NCBI GenBank assembly: GCA_015200345.1
Contig: CP054187.1
Span: 1,596,470-1,660,469, forward strand
Length of the DNA stretch: 64,000 nucleotides
Direction: 5' to 3'
From: Planctomycetia bacterium
GTDB taxonomy: Bacteria > Planctomycetota > Phycisphaerae > UBA1845 > UTPLA1
Positions 26,540 through 35,887 of this stretch are shown here, in pieces. A model generated the notes under the pieces. It saw only the letters and a list, made by a program, of their open reading frames with translations. It did not search any database and had not been told where the DNA came from. Position numbers and translations under genes: made by a program. The first letter of the stretch is position 1, and each line of letters opens with the position of its first letter.

Positions 26540-27118
26540 TCAAAAATCCGCCGCGATGCGGTGCCCGTCCGGCTGAATCTTGATCACGGAATGCACCGGC
26601 AGGCCGGGAAACTTGTCACGCCCCTTCAGGAAGCATAGCTCGATCAGCACGGCCACGCCGACGATGTGGGCCTTCAGCTCGCGCACCAACTGGCACGCGG
26701 CGACCATCGTTCCGCCGGTGGCGAGCAAGTCGTCGATCATTAGCACGCGGGCATCGGGGCGGATCGCGTCCTCGTGAATCTCCAGCGAATCGCTGCCGTA
26801 CTCCAATTGATACGTCACTTTGCGCGTCTTGGCCGGCAGCTTGCCGGGTTTGCGAATCGGCACGAAGCCGGCCGACAGATTCCGCGCGACGGCCGTGCCG
26901 AAGATGAACCCGCGGCTCTCGGCGCCGACGACCACGTCAATGTGCTGATCGCGGAACGGCTGCGTGAGAAACTCCACGGCGAGCGAGAGCGCGGCCGAAT
27001 CCCCCAGCAGCGGGGTGATGTCCTTGAAGACGATTCCGGGCTTGGGAAAGTCGGGCACGTCGCGCAGCAGCTTCGCGAGGCAGTCCACGCCGGTGAGTCG
27101 CAGTCCATCGAGCGCCAT
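26540..27118 (-). CDS. apt: Adenine phosphoribosyltransferase
   Basis: A 192-residue type I phosphoribosyltransferase that makes AMP from adenine and PRPP in purine salvage. Landmarks are RDVPDFPKPGIVFKDITPLL at the N-terminus, ESRGFIFG (base recognition), RKPGKLPAKT in the flexible loop, and the PRPP-binding VLMIDDLLATGGTM. Length is slightly longer than the usual 170-180 residues. Convergent with pilT; monocistronic by appearance. Confidence 0.95.
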   Translation of the reverse strand: MALDGLRLTGVDCLAKLLRDVPDFPKPGIVFKDITPLLGDSAALSLAVEFLTQPFRDQHIDVVVGAESRGFIFGTAVARNLSAGFVPIRKPGKLPAKTRKVTYQLEYGSDSLEIHEDAIRPDARVLMIDDLLATGGTMVAACQLVRELKAHIVGVAVLIELCFLKGRDKFPGLPVHSVIKIQPDGHRIAADF

Positions 27119-27211
27119 GAGGTCGATCCTTTCGTGAGCCGGGCATTATACGGGGGAAGAAGAACCGGCCCAAGTTCACCGGCGTGATGGGCGTAACCTG
27201 GAACGCCGGGA

Positions 27212-27229
27212 TTCCCGTCTGCGCGGGAA
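27212..27229. repeat. REP-like hairpin TTCCCG/CGGGAA
   Basis: TTCCCG (27212-27217) and CGGGAA (27224-27229) flank a six-base spacer, within a longer sequence reading GCCGGGATTCCCG ... GCGGGAACGA. It resembles the short intergenic palindromes of the GGATTCCCGCCTGCGCGGG type found in many genomes. It lies just downstream of the HtrA-like gene on the minus strand, where it could also act as a weak terminator. Confidence 0.6.
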
Positions 27230-27242
27230 CGACGAGCCGACG

Positions 27243-28727
27243 TTACTTCCGCACGAGCACGCTGCCGCCGTGGCTCAAGCCCAGCAGCACGTCGCCGCTC
27301 GCCTCGGCGAGGCGTCGCGAGGCGTCCGCCGTGACCGGTTGTCCCTCGATGCGCACGATGACGTCCCCCGGTGTCAGCCCTGCGCGATCGGCCGGCGATC
27401 CGTTCGCAACCACCAGCACCATCAGGCAGCCGCCCGGCAATCGCCCCGCCTGGCGCGTGGCGGCATCGGGTTCGCCCAGCGTCGCGCCGCGAAAGACAAA
27501 TGGCGCGATGCGCGCGGGGTGTGATTCGGTCGGCGGCCGGCGCGCGAGCGTCACGCGTGTCCGGCCTCGCCGACCCTGCCGCTCGTACTCCATCTCCACG
27601 GTGCGATCCGGCCCGGCCGCGCCGACCCGCTGGACGAACTCGTCGGCGCTGTCGACCGTTGATCCTTCCATCGCGAGGATGACATCGCCGTCTCGCAATC
27701 CCGCCGCATGGGCAGGTCCATCGGGAAAAACCGTCTCCAGCAGCACGCCGCCGCGATCGCGCCGGCCGCGCAATTCGGAGAGACTCCCGACGCGCACACC
27801 GGCGTAGCCGTAGTCCGGCTCCACGCCATCAAGCAATTTGTCGATAACAAGCTGCGTGCGCGCCGTCAGCGGAATCGCGAAAGCGATCGGCTCGGCGCCC
27901 GCCTGGGGCAGCGACGCCGCCGCGACGATCCCCACCACCCGACCGCGCCGGTCGATCAGCGGCCCGCCGGAATGACCCGGGTGAATCTGCGCCGTCGTCT
28001 GAATCATGTCGCCGTAGTAGCGGTCCTCGTCGCGGCCGAACGTCTCGGGCAGCGGCCGCGCAATCGCGCTGACGATTCCCAGGGCCGCGGCGGCCTGCCC
28101 GTCGGCGGCGAGACCCAGCGGGTTGCCCAGCGCCAGCACAATCGCCCCGCGCTGCAACTCGCGCGCATCGACCAGCGGCGCGATCGGCAGGCCCTCTTCC
28201 GCGACGGCGATCACCGCCAGATCGGCGCGTGGATCGGCCGCCACGCGCCGCGCGCGAAACCGCCGCCCGTCGTGCAGCGTTACGTGGATCGTCGCCGCGT
28301 CGGCGATGACGTGCTGATTGGTGAGAATCCTCCCGTCGGAGCGAATGATGACACCGCTGCCGCTCGCCGACGTAACGAACGGATCGCGCGCGGCGGCGGC
28401 AGGCGCCGCCCGTCTCTCGACAGCGATCGCTACAACCCAGGGCGACGCGTCGTCGATCAGGCGCATGACGGCGCGTTCCAGCTCGGCGAGCGGATCCACG
28501 AGGGCATCGCTCGCGGTGTGATCCGATGGCGTTGATGTCGGGTGCGACTCGGGTTGATTCGCTGAAGATTGAGTGGCCGCGGAATCCGGCGCGGGAGGCG
28601 CTGTTTCCGGCTGCGACGTGACTTGGGAAGCTGGACCGTCGGCGACGGCCCGCGCGAGGAGCGCGCACCATGCCGAAAGCATGGCTGCGACGCTGACCAT
28701 CACAATGTGATACCGGAAACGTGGCAT
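27243..28727 (-). CDS. HtrA/DegP-like serine protease with two PDZ domains
   Basis: A 494-residue exported trypsin-like protease. It begins with a signal sequence (ending ..LLARAVADG), then a Pro/Ser/Thr-rich linker to about residue 75. The catalytic triad is visible: His in LTNQHVIAD, Asp in DPRADLAVI, and Ser in PGHSGGPLID (the residue before Ser is His where Asn is usual). Two PDZ domains follow (about 300-385 and 395-490), the second with GDVIVRIEGQPV. Such periplasmic proteases degrade or refold misfolded envelope proteins. The gene lies about 50 bases downstream of the CvpA-fusion gene on the same strand. Confidence 0.9.
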   Translation of the reverse strand: MPRFRYHIVMVSVAAMLSAWCALLARAVADGPASQVTSQPETAPPAPDSAATQSSANQPESHPTSTPSDHTASDALVDPLAELERAVMRLIDDASPWVVAIAVERRAAPAAAARDPFVTSASGSGVIIRSDGRILTNQHVIADAATIHVTLHDGRRFRARRVAADPRADLAVIAVAEEGLPIAPLVDARELQRGAIVLALGNPLGLAADGQAAAALGIVSAIARPLPETFGRDEDRYYGDMIQTTAQIHPGHSGGPLIDRRGRVVGIVAAASLPQAGAEPIAFAIPLTARTQLVIDKLLDGVEPDYGYAGVRVGSLSELRGRRDRGGVLLETVFPDGPAHAAGLRDGDVILAMEGSTVDSADEFVQRVGAAGPDRTVEMEYERQGRRGRTRVTLARRPPTESHPARIAPFVFRGATLGEPDAATRQAGRLPGGCLMVLVVANGSPADRAGLTPGDVIVRIEGQPVTADASRRLAEASGDVLLGLSHGGSVLVRK

Positions 28728-28778
28728 GAGCGATCGGCTCCGTCCGGATCGTCAGGGCAAACTCAAATCGCGCGCCGC

Positions 28779-30563
28779 CTAGTCATTGGGCACGACGATG
28801 TTCAACTGCTGCGTCGAACCGATGCCGCCCGATTGGAACTTTACAAGCTTGACGCCGGGATCGACGACAAAAATATAGGCGAAGAACCGCTCGTCGTCCG
28901 GCGTGGCTTGCAGCGCCTTGGTCGTGACGCGCCGCGGTTTGGCGAGGCAGCGTTCGGGCACTTCCGGCTCGGGGTGGTATTGCACCTCGATCATCGACTT
29001 GCCTTCCACTCTGGCTTTCGCGATAACGCCCTGCGCGTAATACAGCTTGCCATCGTCGGTCGTTACCTTGATCTGCGCCGCGACGTTCGACGCGTAGTTC
29101 AGCGACTTGCCGAACAGGCTCTCGGCCTGCAATTGCTTCGCCCCGAGAAAGACGATCTTCTTCCCATCCGGCACGAACAACTGCGTCACGGCGTCGCCGC
29201 CCTCCGGCTCGCTTTCGGGTGCGTTGATGGCGAAATGACAATCGCCAATCCGATCGCCCTGCAAGGCCGACTGGACCAGGTTCTCCGACTTGGGCAGCGC
29301 GATCGGCAGCGTGTCAGTAACGGCGGTGCCTTCCTGCGTCACGTTGGAGACGTGGGTCGCGCCGGCGGGGGCTTCGCCAACCTGCGGCGCCTCGGCGGCG
29401 GCCGCCGCCTGCCGTCCACCCGAAGCGGTGGAGGCGTAGGCCGGCGGTTTTTCAACGAACTGCTTCCTGGTTAGCTCGAGGCGCGGACCGCGCTTGAAGG
29501 CGATATACCACGGCGTGAAATTCTCGGGGACTTCGAACACGACATCAAATCGATAGCCGCTGCCGTCCTTCTCCTGCACCGCCTTGGTGTGCGAAGCCGT
29601 GAGGATGAATTGCGTTTCCGGCTTGAAGCGCACGAGTCGCTTCGCCTGCCCGCGGACCAGCTCGCGATAATTGTGCGAGTGGTGCGTGTAGAGATCGCTT
29701 GAGCCGATCGCGGGATAAACCATCGGCGTCGCGCCCGACGCCGGATCGGGACCCACCAGCCGAAACTGCGGCAGCCGATAGCGAATCTCGGGATGCTCCG
29801 GCGGCGCGGCGCTGGAGGCCACGCGCACGTTCACCACGATGAACTTGCTTGCGCCATTGGGCGAAGCGACCTCGAATTCGCGGACGAGATTGCCGTTCTC
29901 CAGCGATTGCTTCACGATCGAAATCTCGCGTGCCTCCCACCAGGCACGAACCCCCAGGGCATCGGCCGGAATCTCGTGACGATCCTCGGTCTGGGTGCAC
30001 GAGCGCGCGCAGTACAAATCCATCAGCAAATCGGGCTTGGCCTTCGCGAGCGGATTGCCGCCGCCGAAGCGCCCGTTGGAAAGCAGATTGACCAGTCCGA
30101 CGGTGAACTCATCGGGCTTGAAGAACAGCCCGCTTCGCACGATCGCGCCGTTGGCATTCGTGCTGACGCGCTCCCAGCCGAAGACGTTCGAACTGATCGG
30201 CAGCATCTGGACGCCGATCAGGGCCATGCCGACGAGCACCATCCCGGAGAAAAAGCCGCTCAACCCCGCTCCGATGCGATCCAACGCGACGGGCAGCTTC
30301 ACGTTTCCGGTGATCAGCTTGTCGGTCAACACGCGCAACACAACCACGACAACGAAAAACAGCAGGATCAGCGCGAGCGGCTGGCCCAACCCGTTCCCCA
30401 GCGTGCCGGACCAGAGCGCGTTCACCGATTCGTAATAACCGAAGGCGACCATCGCACCGATGACGCACTCGAAGAACATCAGGACGCCGCTCAAAAAACC
30501 CTGATATACCCAATAGGCGGCGACAAGGATGACCATCAATCCGACGGCGATGGAGAACAACAT
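28779..30563 (-). CDS. CvpA-domain membrane protein with large C-terminal extracytoplasmic domain
   Basis: A 594-residue protein. Residues 1-130 contain four transmembrane helices in the CvpA pattern (VYQGFLSGVLMFFECVIGAM, VLRVLTDKLITGNVKLP, IGAGLSGFFSGMVL). CvpA proteins, first tied to colicin V production, influence envelope permeability. Here the domain is followed by about 460 residues unlike a standard CvpA, rich in beta structure, with repeated phrases about values and limits (FDVVFEVPENFTPWYIAFKR, KIVFLGAKQLQAESLFGK). The start is the ATG at 30563 with GAGG nine bases upstream; a GTG at 30590 is possible. It is 142 bases downstream of the GspE-like gene on the same strand. Confidence 0.75.
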   Translation of the reverse strand: MLFSIAVGLMVILVAAYWVYQGFLSGVLMFFECVIGAMVAFGYYESVNALWSGTLGNGLGQPLALILLFFVVVVVLRVLTDKLITGNVKLPVALDRIGAGLSGFFSGMVLVGMALIGVQMLPISSNVFGWERVSTNANGAIVRSGLFFKPDEFTVGLVNLLSNGRFGGGNPLAKAKPDLLMDLYCARSCTQTEDRHEIPADALGVRAWWEAREISIVKQSLENGNLVREFEVASPNGASKFIVVNVRVASSAAPPEHPEIRYRLPQFRLVGPDPASGATPMVYPAIGSSDLYTHHSHNYRELVRGQAKRLVRFKPETQFILTASHTKAVQEKDGSGYRFDVVFEVPENFTPWYIAFKRGPRLELTRKQFVEKPPAYASTASGGRQAAAAAEAPQVGEAPAGATHVSNVTQEGTAVTDTLPIALPKSENLVQSALQGDRIGDCHFAINAPESEPEGGDAVTQLFVPDGKKIVFLGAKQLQAESLFGKSLNYASNVAAQIKVTTDDGKLYYAQGVIAKARVEGKSMIEVQYHPEPEVPERCLAKPRRVTTKALQATPDDERFFAYIFVVDPGVKLVKFQSGGIGSTQQLNIVVPND

Positions 30564-30705
30564 GGGGACGATCCTCGAGGCAGTGACCACGTGACCAGTC
30601 GTCAGTGGGTCCGGAATCTACTTTTCCACGACGCGCCCGCACCGGCGGTCCGCGATTCGCTCGCCGCTGCTCCGCAGCGCACCCGTCCGGCGGCTGGACC
30701 CATTC

Positions 30706-32421
30706 TCATGCCGGCGCAGCGGTGGCCGGCGCGGGGTCTTTTGTCACGCGCAGCACTTCGTTGATGCTCGTCAGGCCTTCGTACACCTTGAACAGCGCGA
30801 CTTCCTGAAGGTACAGCATGCCCTTCTTGCGTGCCGCGGTCTTCACCAGCGCCAGATCGCTTCCCGCCGCGATCAGGCCGCGCAACTCGTCGTCGAGAAT
30901 CAGCAACTCGAACACGCCCGTCCGCCCGAGGTATCCCGACCCCTGGCAGATCGGACAAATGATCGGATTGCCACGCTTGTCCACTTCGATCTCTTCCGGG
31001 TTGGGAGGCCGATAGAATGGACGGTTCTCTCCGGTCGGGAGATTGCCTTTCTTCAGCAGCGCCGGGTCGGGCTTGTACGCCTTCCGGCAGTTCGTGCACA
31101 ACAGGCGCACCAGCCGCTGCGATGAGACGCCCAGCAGCCCCGCGGCGGCCAGCGCCGGGTCGTTCACGGCTTGGAGATACGCCCGCAAAGCGTGAAACGT
31201 GTCCCTTGCATTAAGTCCAATATATATTTTCTTGCCCTGCTTCGCTGCGACCGCCGCCAGCTGCGCCGTCTCGGCATCGGGCAGGTCGCCCGACATGCAG
31301 ACATCCGGCTCGGTGCGCAACAGCGTGCGGAAACGCCGCCCGTACGTCACCGTGCCCCCCTGGCTGTCAAACACGTGCTGCGTGATGTTCTCCAGGTCCA
31401 TGTTCTTCGAAATTTCCAGCGTGTGGATGTTCTGCAAAAACGCATCGTGCGTGCGAAGGATCGCATACAGCGTGCTCGTGATCCCGCTCTGCTTCGGACC
31501 GCTGACCAGAAACACGCCCGATTTGGCCTCGGTCACGAGCGGTTGCAACTGGTCCAGTTGCAGCTTGGCCAGCCCGATATCCGGCAGCCGGAACTTCTGC
31601 TCCTCGGAAATCAGCTTCAGGATCATGCGCTGGCCGGCGCTGCTGCCGGAAGTGCGCACCTCGACTTGCGCCGTCTTGTCGCCCTTGCCGCCCGCGCCAA
31701 TCGATGCCTTGAAACTCCCGCTTTGCGGGCGACGATTCTCCTCGGGGTTCAGTCCCGCCACGCGTTTCAGATGCGCGAAGACAATCGTCGCCACCGTTTC
31801 CTCGATCGGCTCGCGCAACCGATCCACCCCGTCGACGCGATAGACGATCTTCAGCGGTTGCCCCGGTACAAGATCCATCCGCACGTCGCTGCTCCGCCGC
31901 CAGATCGCGTCGAACAGCAAGTCCTGCATGGCCTGATAGCCCGCCGCCTGATCCGGATCCTTCGGCCACTCCGGCGTCTTGCCGGCCGCATCCTTGATGC
32001 GCGTCCGATCCTGGGCATCCTTGGCGCTGGTTTCCTTGTTGCCCCCGCTGCTCAAGCGCTTGAAATGCGCCATGGTCAGAACGGTCTGCGTCGGACCGAC
32101 GCGCTGATTGCGCTGTAGCACATACGCGATGGCCACGCCGCCGAAGACCACCAGAAACACCAGCAGCCCGACAAAAAACACCGGAATCAGCAGCCACGCC
32201 ACGAGACCGACCAGGCCACCAAAGAACACGAGGCTGACCCACAGGCCCGGCGGCATGCGGACCTTTTTGGTGTCCGCCTGAACCCATGTCGCGGTATGCG
32301 CGAACAGAATGAGCATCAGGAGCAGCACAACGATCTTAATTGGGTCGAAATAGCCGCCTTCCGTCGGCAGCGCCGCCAGCGGTAGGGAAGTCCATTGCAA
32401 ATTGACGGTGAAATCTGGCAT
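30706..32421 (-). CDS. GspE/PilB-type secretion ATPase homologue with degenerate Walker A (probable pseudo-ATPase)
   Basis: A 571-residue relative of GspE/PilB. Unusually it begins with two or three transmembrane helices (about residues 24-45 and 58-100). The ATPase-like core is recognisable, but the nucleotide loop reads GPKQSGITST, with Ile314 in place of the catalytic Lys. The Asp box has become EISKN, and Walker B is EPDVCMSGDLPD instead of DPDVIMVGEIRD. The zinc-binding CTNC ... CPIC pair typical of GspE is intact. ATP hydrolysis is therefore unlikely, and it may be a membrane adaptor or regulator of secretion or pilus machinery (inference). The start is uncertain; ATG 32421 lacks a clear ribosome binding site. 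Confidence 0.8.
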   Translation of the reverse strand: MPDFTVNLQWTSLPLAALPTEGGYFDPIKIVVLLLMLILFAHTATWVQADTKKVRMPPGLWVSLVFFGGLVGLVAWLLIPVFFVGLLVFLVVFGGVAIAYVLQRNQRVGPTQTVLTMAHFKRLSSGGNKETSAKDAQDRTRIKDAAGKTPEWPKDPDQAAGYQAMQDLLFDAIWRRSSDVRMDLVPGQPLKIVYRVDGVDRLREPIEETVATIVFAHLKRVAGLNPEENRRPQSGSFKASIGAGGKGDKTAQVEVRTSGSSAGQRMILKLISEEQKFRLPDIGLAKLQLDQLQPLVTEAKSGVFLVSGPKQSGITSTLYAILRTHDAFLQNIHTLEISKNMDLENITQHVFDSQGGTVTYGRRFRTLLRTEPDVCMSGDLPDAETAQLAAVAAKQGKKIYIGLNARDTFHALRAYLQAVNDPALAAAGLLGVSSQRLVRLLCTNCRKAYKPDPALLKKGNLPTGENRPFYRPPNPEEIEVDKRGNPIICPICQGSGYLGRTGVFELLILDDELRGLIAAGSDLALVKTAARKKGMLYLQEVALFKVYEGLTSINEVLRVTKDPAPATAAPA

Positions 32422-32650
32422 TCGGTCTGTCGGCCCGGGGGTCGAATCGGGGGGAACCGTTATTGAATTCAGGGTCGGAGCGTCGACCGCCGTGGTCCTC
32501 CACCGCACCCACCCGGCTGGAAAGCGACCATTCTACGTTGGGACCGCGGGAATGGGAAGCAGGAAGCGACACGCGCAGGAAAGGGTGATCCCTGCTAGCC
32601 GGAGCAAGGCTTGAACGGGGCGGACCCGCGAGATACCGGACCGCCGGGCG

Positions 32651-34501
32651 TCAGGCGCTCTGCTTGCGAATAATCATGTCAAACTGGCGGACCATGCTGC
32701 CGTGCAATCCGCGGACAATGGCGAAGTAAATGGCGGCGGTGCAAAGCGCCGCGACGGCGGCGGCGTAACGAGCGTACCGAAAATCGGCTGAAGTGAGCTT
32801 CGCACCCGGCGGCTCCAACGCCCATTGCGGCGCCAGCGCCACCCACGCTGCGTTCGCGGGAGATGCCGACATCAGCGCCGCGGTGAAGGCATGGCTCTCG
32901 CTGCCGCGCAACGGCACGACGCAGGCCGACGAGAGCGCGAACACAAAGATCACGATCGCCATGCTCGTGAACACCGCCGTCAGGGTCTTGCGGTTCTTGA
33001 TGGAGCGGTCCAGGCCGATGACGCAGGCGAAGGCCGTGAAGGCGACAAACAGCACCGGCAGCGTCAGGAGCGACTCGGGGCTGACCACCGGCCCGGTTCC
33101 GGCGGGCCGCCGCTTGACGAGATCGAGCAAAAAGAATACCAAGATTGTGGCATACGGAATCGCCAGCAGCGGTCCGGTCGCGGCGATCAGCCCGCGCATC
33201 TTGCCGCGAATGATCTGACTGCTTGTCAACGGGGTCGACAACACCAGTTCCAGCGTGGCCGATTCCTTTTCGCGCGTCAGCGATGTGGCAGCCGTCACCG
33301 TGGCGATAAACAGCGCGATGAACAACTCGACCGAAACGATCCCGAACAGCATCGCCTGCGCCTGGCGCGCGCTGAACCAGCCCTTGCCGTAGACGAACAG
33401 CGCGCCCAAGGCCACCAGCGCCCCGCCGCCGATCACGACACCGCGCAGCAGACGCCCGCCGCCGGCCGCCGCGCCCGTGACGCTCTCGCGCCACGCGACG
33501 GGGTTGTCCCAGACGTGCCGCGGCTTGCGGGTCTGCTCGCCCGCTTCGACCTCAACTTGGCGACGATTACGAAACAGGCGAGACCAGAACGTGTCTTCGC
33601 CCTCTTTCGCGCCACGCCGCACGAAAAACATCGACAGCACGATCAACACCATCGACGCCAGCACCGTCATCGCCATGAAACTCAAATGCGGGTACGCCAG
33701 CCAGTAAGACTTGGGAAATCCGTAGTGACTGACGGTACCAAGTTCCGGCGCCGGCGTCATGCCGAGCACGACCCAAAGCGAGAGGAATGGATGAAATGGC
33801 GCAAGCCAACTCATGCGGCTGCCCGCGAAATTCCCGGGAGGAGGCGGCGACTCCACCGGGATCAGCGCCGGCACTTCGGCGAGAAAGATCATGACGATCA
33901 GGTACGTTGCGATGGCAAGGTAAAACGAAAAAATCGTCCGCCCGGTACCGATTTTGATAACGCTGATGGCGATGGCAATAGAGCCGGTAAGCAGCGCCGT
34001 GGTCGCGGCCAGCGCGCTCGACAAAATGATCTCGCGGCCGGTGACGCCGCCGTACACCATCATAATGCAAAAGAGCGGCACGCCGGCAAGCAGGAGATTG
34101 ACGACAAAATAAAGACGCGACAGCAGCGACCCGAGAACAATCTGCCCGTTGGTCAGCGGGGTCGACAGGAGAATGTTGAACGTCTGGGCGTTTTTCTCCT
34201 GCGTGATGGCGGCCGAGGCGAAGACCGGCGCGATGATGCAGACCATGAGCAGTTGAAGGATTGACACGACGCGGAACACCTGCGAGGCGTTCTTCGCCAG
34301 CTCCGACAGGCTGGACTGACCCTGGCTGCGAATCACAACCACGCCGATGACGACGGCGAACGCGAGAACGGCAATGTAACCCGCGCGGATCCAGAGATGC
34401 TGAATCCGCCGGCCCCCGGCGCTGACCACGCGCACAAGGATCGGGTTGGCCGGTATGAGCCGCCAGAACCAGATGCCCAGATCTCGAAGGAACGCGTTCA
34501 G
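32651..34501 (-). CDS. ABC-2 type transporter permease, apparent CTG start
   Basis: A membrane protein of about 616 residues with some twelve helices arranged as two similar halves. Each half has the ABC-2 signature of a cytoplasmic arm followed by TQEKNAQTFNILLSTPLT or TREKESATLELVLSTPLT. The usual start codons give at best GTG 34435, but the frame continues upstream with family-like sequence (GIWFWRLIPANPILVRVV) to a CTG at 34499-34501. GGAG lies eight bases before that CTG, and a stop follows soon upstream. I therefore propose CTG initiation. It is the last gene of the operon with the ABC ATPase and amidotransferase-fold protein, about 120 bases after the exported helical protein. Confidence 0.8.
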   Translation of the reverse strand: MNAFLRDLGIWFWRLIPANPILVRVVSAGGRRIQHLWIRAGYIAVLAFAVVIGVVVIRSQGQSSLSELAKNASQVFRVVSILQLLMVCIIAPVFASAAITQEKNAQTFNILLSTPLTNGQIVLGSLLSRLYFVVNLLLAGVPLFCIMMVYGGVTGREIILSSALAATTALLTGSIAIAISVIKIGTGRTIFSFYLAIATYLIVMIFLAEVPALIPVESPPPPGNFAGSRMSWLAPFHPFLSLWVVLGMTPAPELGTVSHYGFPKSYWLAYPHLSFMAMTVLASMVLIVLSMFFVRRGAKEGEDTFWSRLFRNRRQVEVEAGEQTRKPRHVWDNPVAWRESVTGAAAGGGRLLRGVVIGGGALVALGALFVYGKGWFSARQAQAMLFGIVSVELFIALFIATVTAATSLTREKESATLELVLSTPLTSSQIIRGKMRGLIAATGPLLAIPYATILVFFLLDLVKRRPAGTGPVVSPESLLTLPVLFVAFTAFACVIGLDRSIKNRKTLTAVFTSMAIVIFVFALSSACVVPLRGSESHAFTAALMSASPANAAWVALAPQWALEPPGAKLTSADFRYARYAAAVAALCTAAIYFAIVRGLHGSMVRQFDMIIRKQSA

Positions 34502-34618
34502 GTGAAGTGCTCCGGGGCGGTTCGCGGCGAGTCCACTCGCCGGCTAACCAAGAGAGTCTTTATCTCTGATCACGGACCATGAATGACGGATCACTGGTAA
34601 TTGGACACGGAGCGCCGC

Positions 34619-35887
34619 TCAACTCGGCACGTGCTTGAGACCCTTGTCTTCGAGCTTGCGCCGCACCGATTCTCGCGCTGCGGCCCGCTGGGCGCTGTCC
34701 GGCAGCGAGTCGATCCGCCGTTTGAAATCCCGCGAGAGCTCTTCAATGGGCTTGAGCAGCCGGCGATATTCCTCCTCGAGCGAGAACATCCACGGACCGT
34801 CACCCATATCGGCGTTGCGCTGCGTCAATCGCTGCGTGATGCGATTCTCGATAATCTGGCTGCGCCACTGCGGCGTTTTGATCTTCTTCGCCTGCTCCTG
34901 GCAGTCCTTCAGGATCGCCTGCGCTGCGGTGACCTGCTTCTCGTTCAGCTTGTAATACTCCGTCGCGGCCTTGATGTAGCCTTCCCAATTGTTGTCGGGG
35001 CTGATCTGCCAATCGATCCAGCGCTCCACGCTCTGCCGGGCGTCGCGACGCTCTTTCGGCTCGGTCGGATCCTCCGGCGGCGGCTCGGCCTTCTCATCGT
35101 TCGGATCAACGCCGGGCGGGTCCATGAACGGATTGGCGTTGTCGCCGACCTTCCCGTCACGCCAGCGCTTCATGCGCGTCTCGAAGATCGTCAACCCCGC
35201 GGCGGCGGCCGTCACGTCACCGGTGAACTTCAATCGCTGCGTCACGGACATCTGCTGGCCGATTTCCGCCGCGCCGTTGGTAAAAAGTTTTTTCAAATTC
35301 GCCGACAACGGCTCGGACATGCGGGCGAATTCCATGGCCTCCTCCTTCGGCATGCGCCCGTCGTGCTCGATCATCGTCGCGAACATCAGTTCGATCAGGT
35401 CACGCCCGGTCTTTTCATTCTCGTGGGCAAAGGTCATGAACTGCCTCACCATGATCGCTTCGATCTCGCCGGCCTGCTTCTCGTCCAATTCGTATCGCTT
35501 GGTCATCTGCTCGACGAACTTGCGGCTCATCGCCTGCGCCATCTTCGGCGTAAAACGCAGCCCCAGCTCGGTCGGCCGCATGACGTCGGCCTCGCTCACC
35601 GCACGACCGCCGCGCGCATCGGTGGCCGCGGAATCCTCGGGCGAGCGCGTCTCCTGCGCCCGCGAGGGCACGGCAACGAACAACGCACCTGCAAACATGG
35701 CCGCCAAAGGCCGCAGCCCGGCCGCCCTGCTCGGCCATGCCGTGCCACCGATTCGGCACCTGAAAGCGCGCCGTCGCATCTCCGGGCCGCAGCGTGGTCG
35801 CCGCGGCGACTGCCTCCAGGCCTGCGCGCCTCGGACCCGACGCTTCGATGTCTCACATGGGCGCTCGAGCGCCTTGGCGTCTCTCAT
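34619..35887 (-). CDS. Exported helical protein of the ABC operon (hypothetical)
   Basis: A 422-residue protein whose ATG overlaps the stop of the ABC ATPase gene (ATGA). A hydrophobic segment at about residues 55-76 (LRPLAAMFAGALFVAVPSRA) suggests export after a long, Arg-rich, unusual N-terminus; the true start could lie further in. The mature part is charged and almost entirely helical (MSRKFVEQMTKRYELDEKQA, AATEYYKLNEKQVTAAQAIL), recalling small periplasmic helical proteins with long hairpins. A Pro/Glu-rich linker interrupts it near residue 270. I do not recognise a family. Its place inside an ABC export operon suggests a periplasmic partner. Confidence 0.75.
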   Translation of the reverse strand: MRDAKALERPCETSKRRVRGAQAWRQSPRRPRCGPEMRRRAFRCRIGGTAWPSRAAGLRPLAAMFAGALFVAVPSRAQETRSPEDSAATDARGGRAVSEADVMRPTELGLRFTPKMAQAMSRKFVEQMTKRYELDEKQAGEIEAIMVRQFMTFAHENEKTGRDLIELMFATMIEHDGRMPKEEAMEFARMSEPLSANLKKLFTNGAAEIGQQMSVTQRLKFTGDVTAAAAGLTIFETRMKRWRDGKVGDNANPFMDPPGVDPNDEKAEPPPEDPTEPKERRDARQSVERWIDWQISPDNNWEGYIKAATEYYKLNEKQVTAAQAILKDCQEQAKKIKTPQWRSQIIENRITQRLTQRNADMGDGPWMFSLEEEYRRLLKPIEELSRDFKRRIDSLPDSAQRAAARESVRRKLEDKGLKHVPS

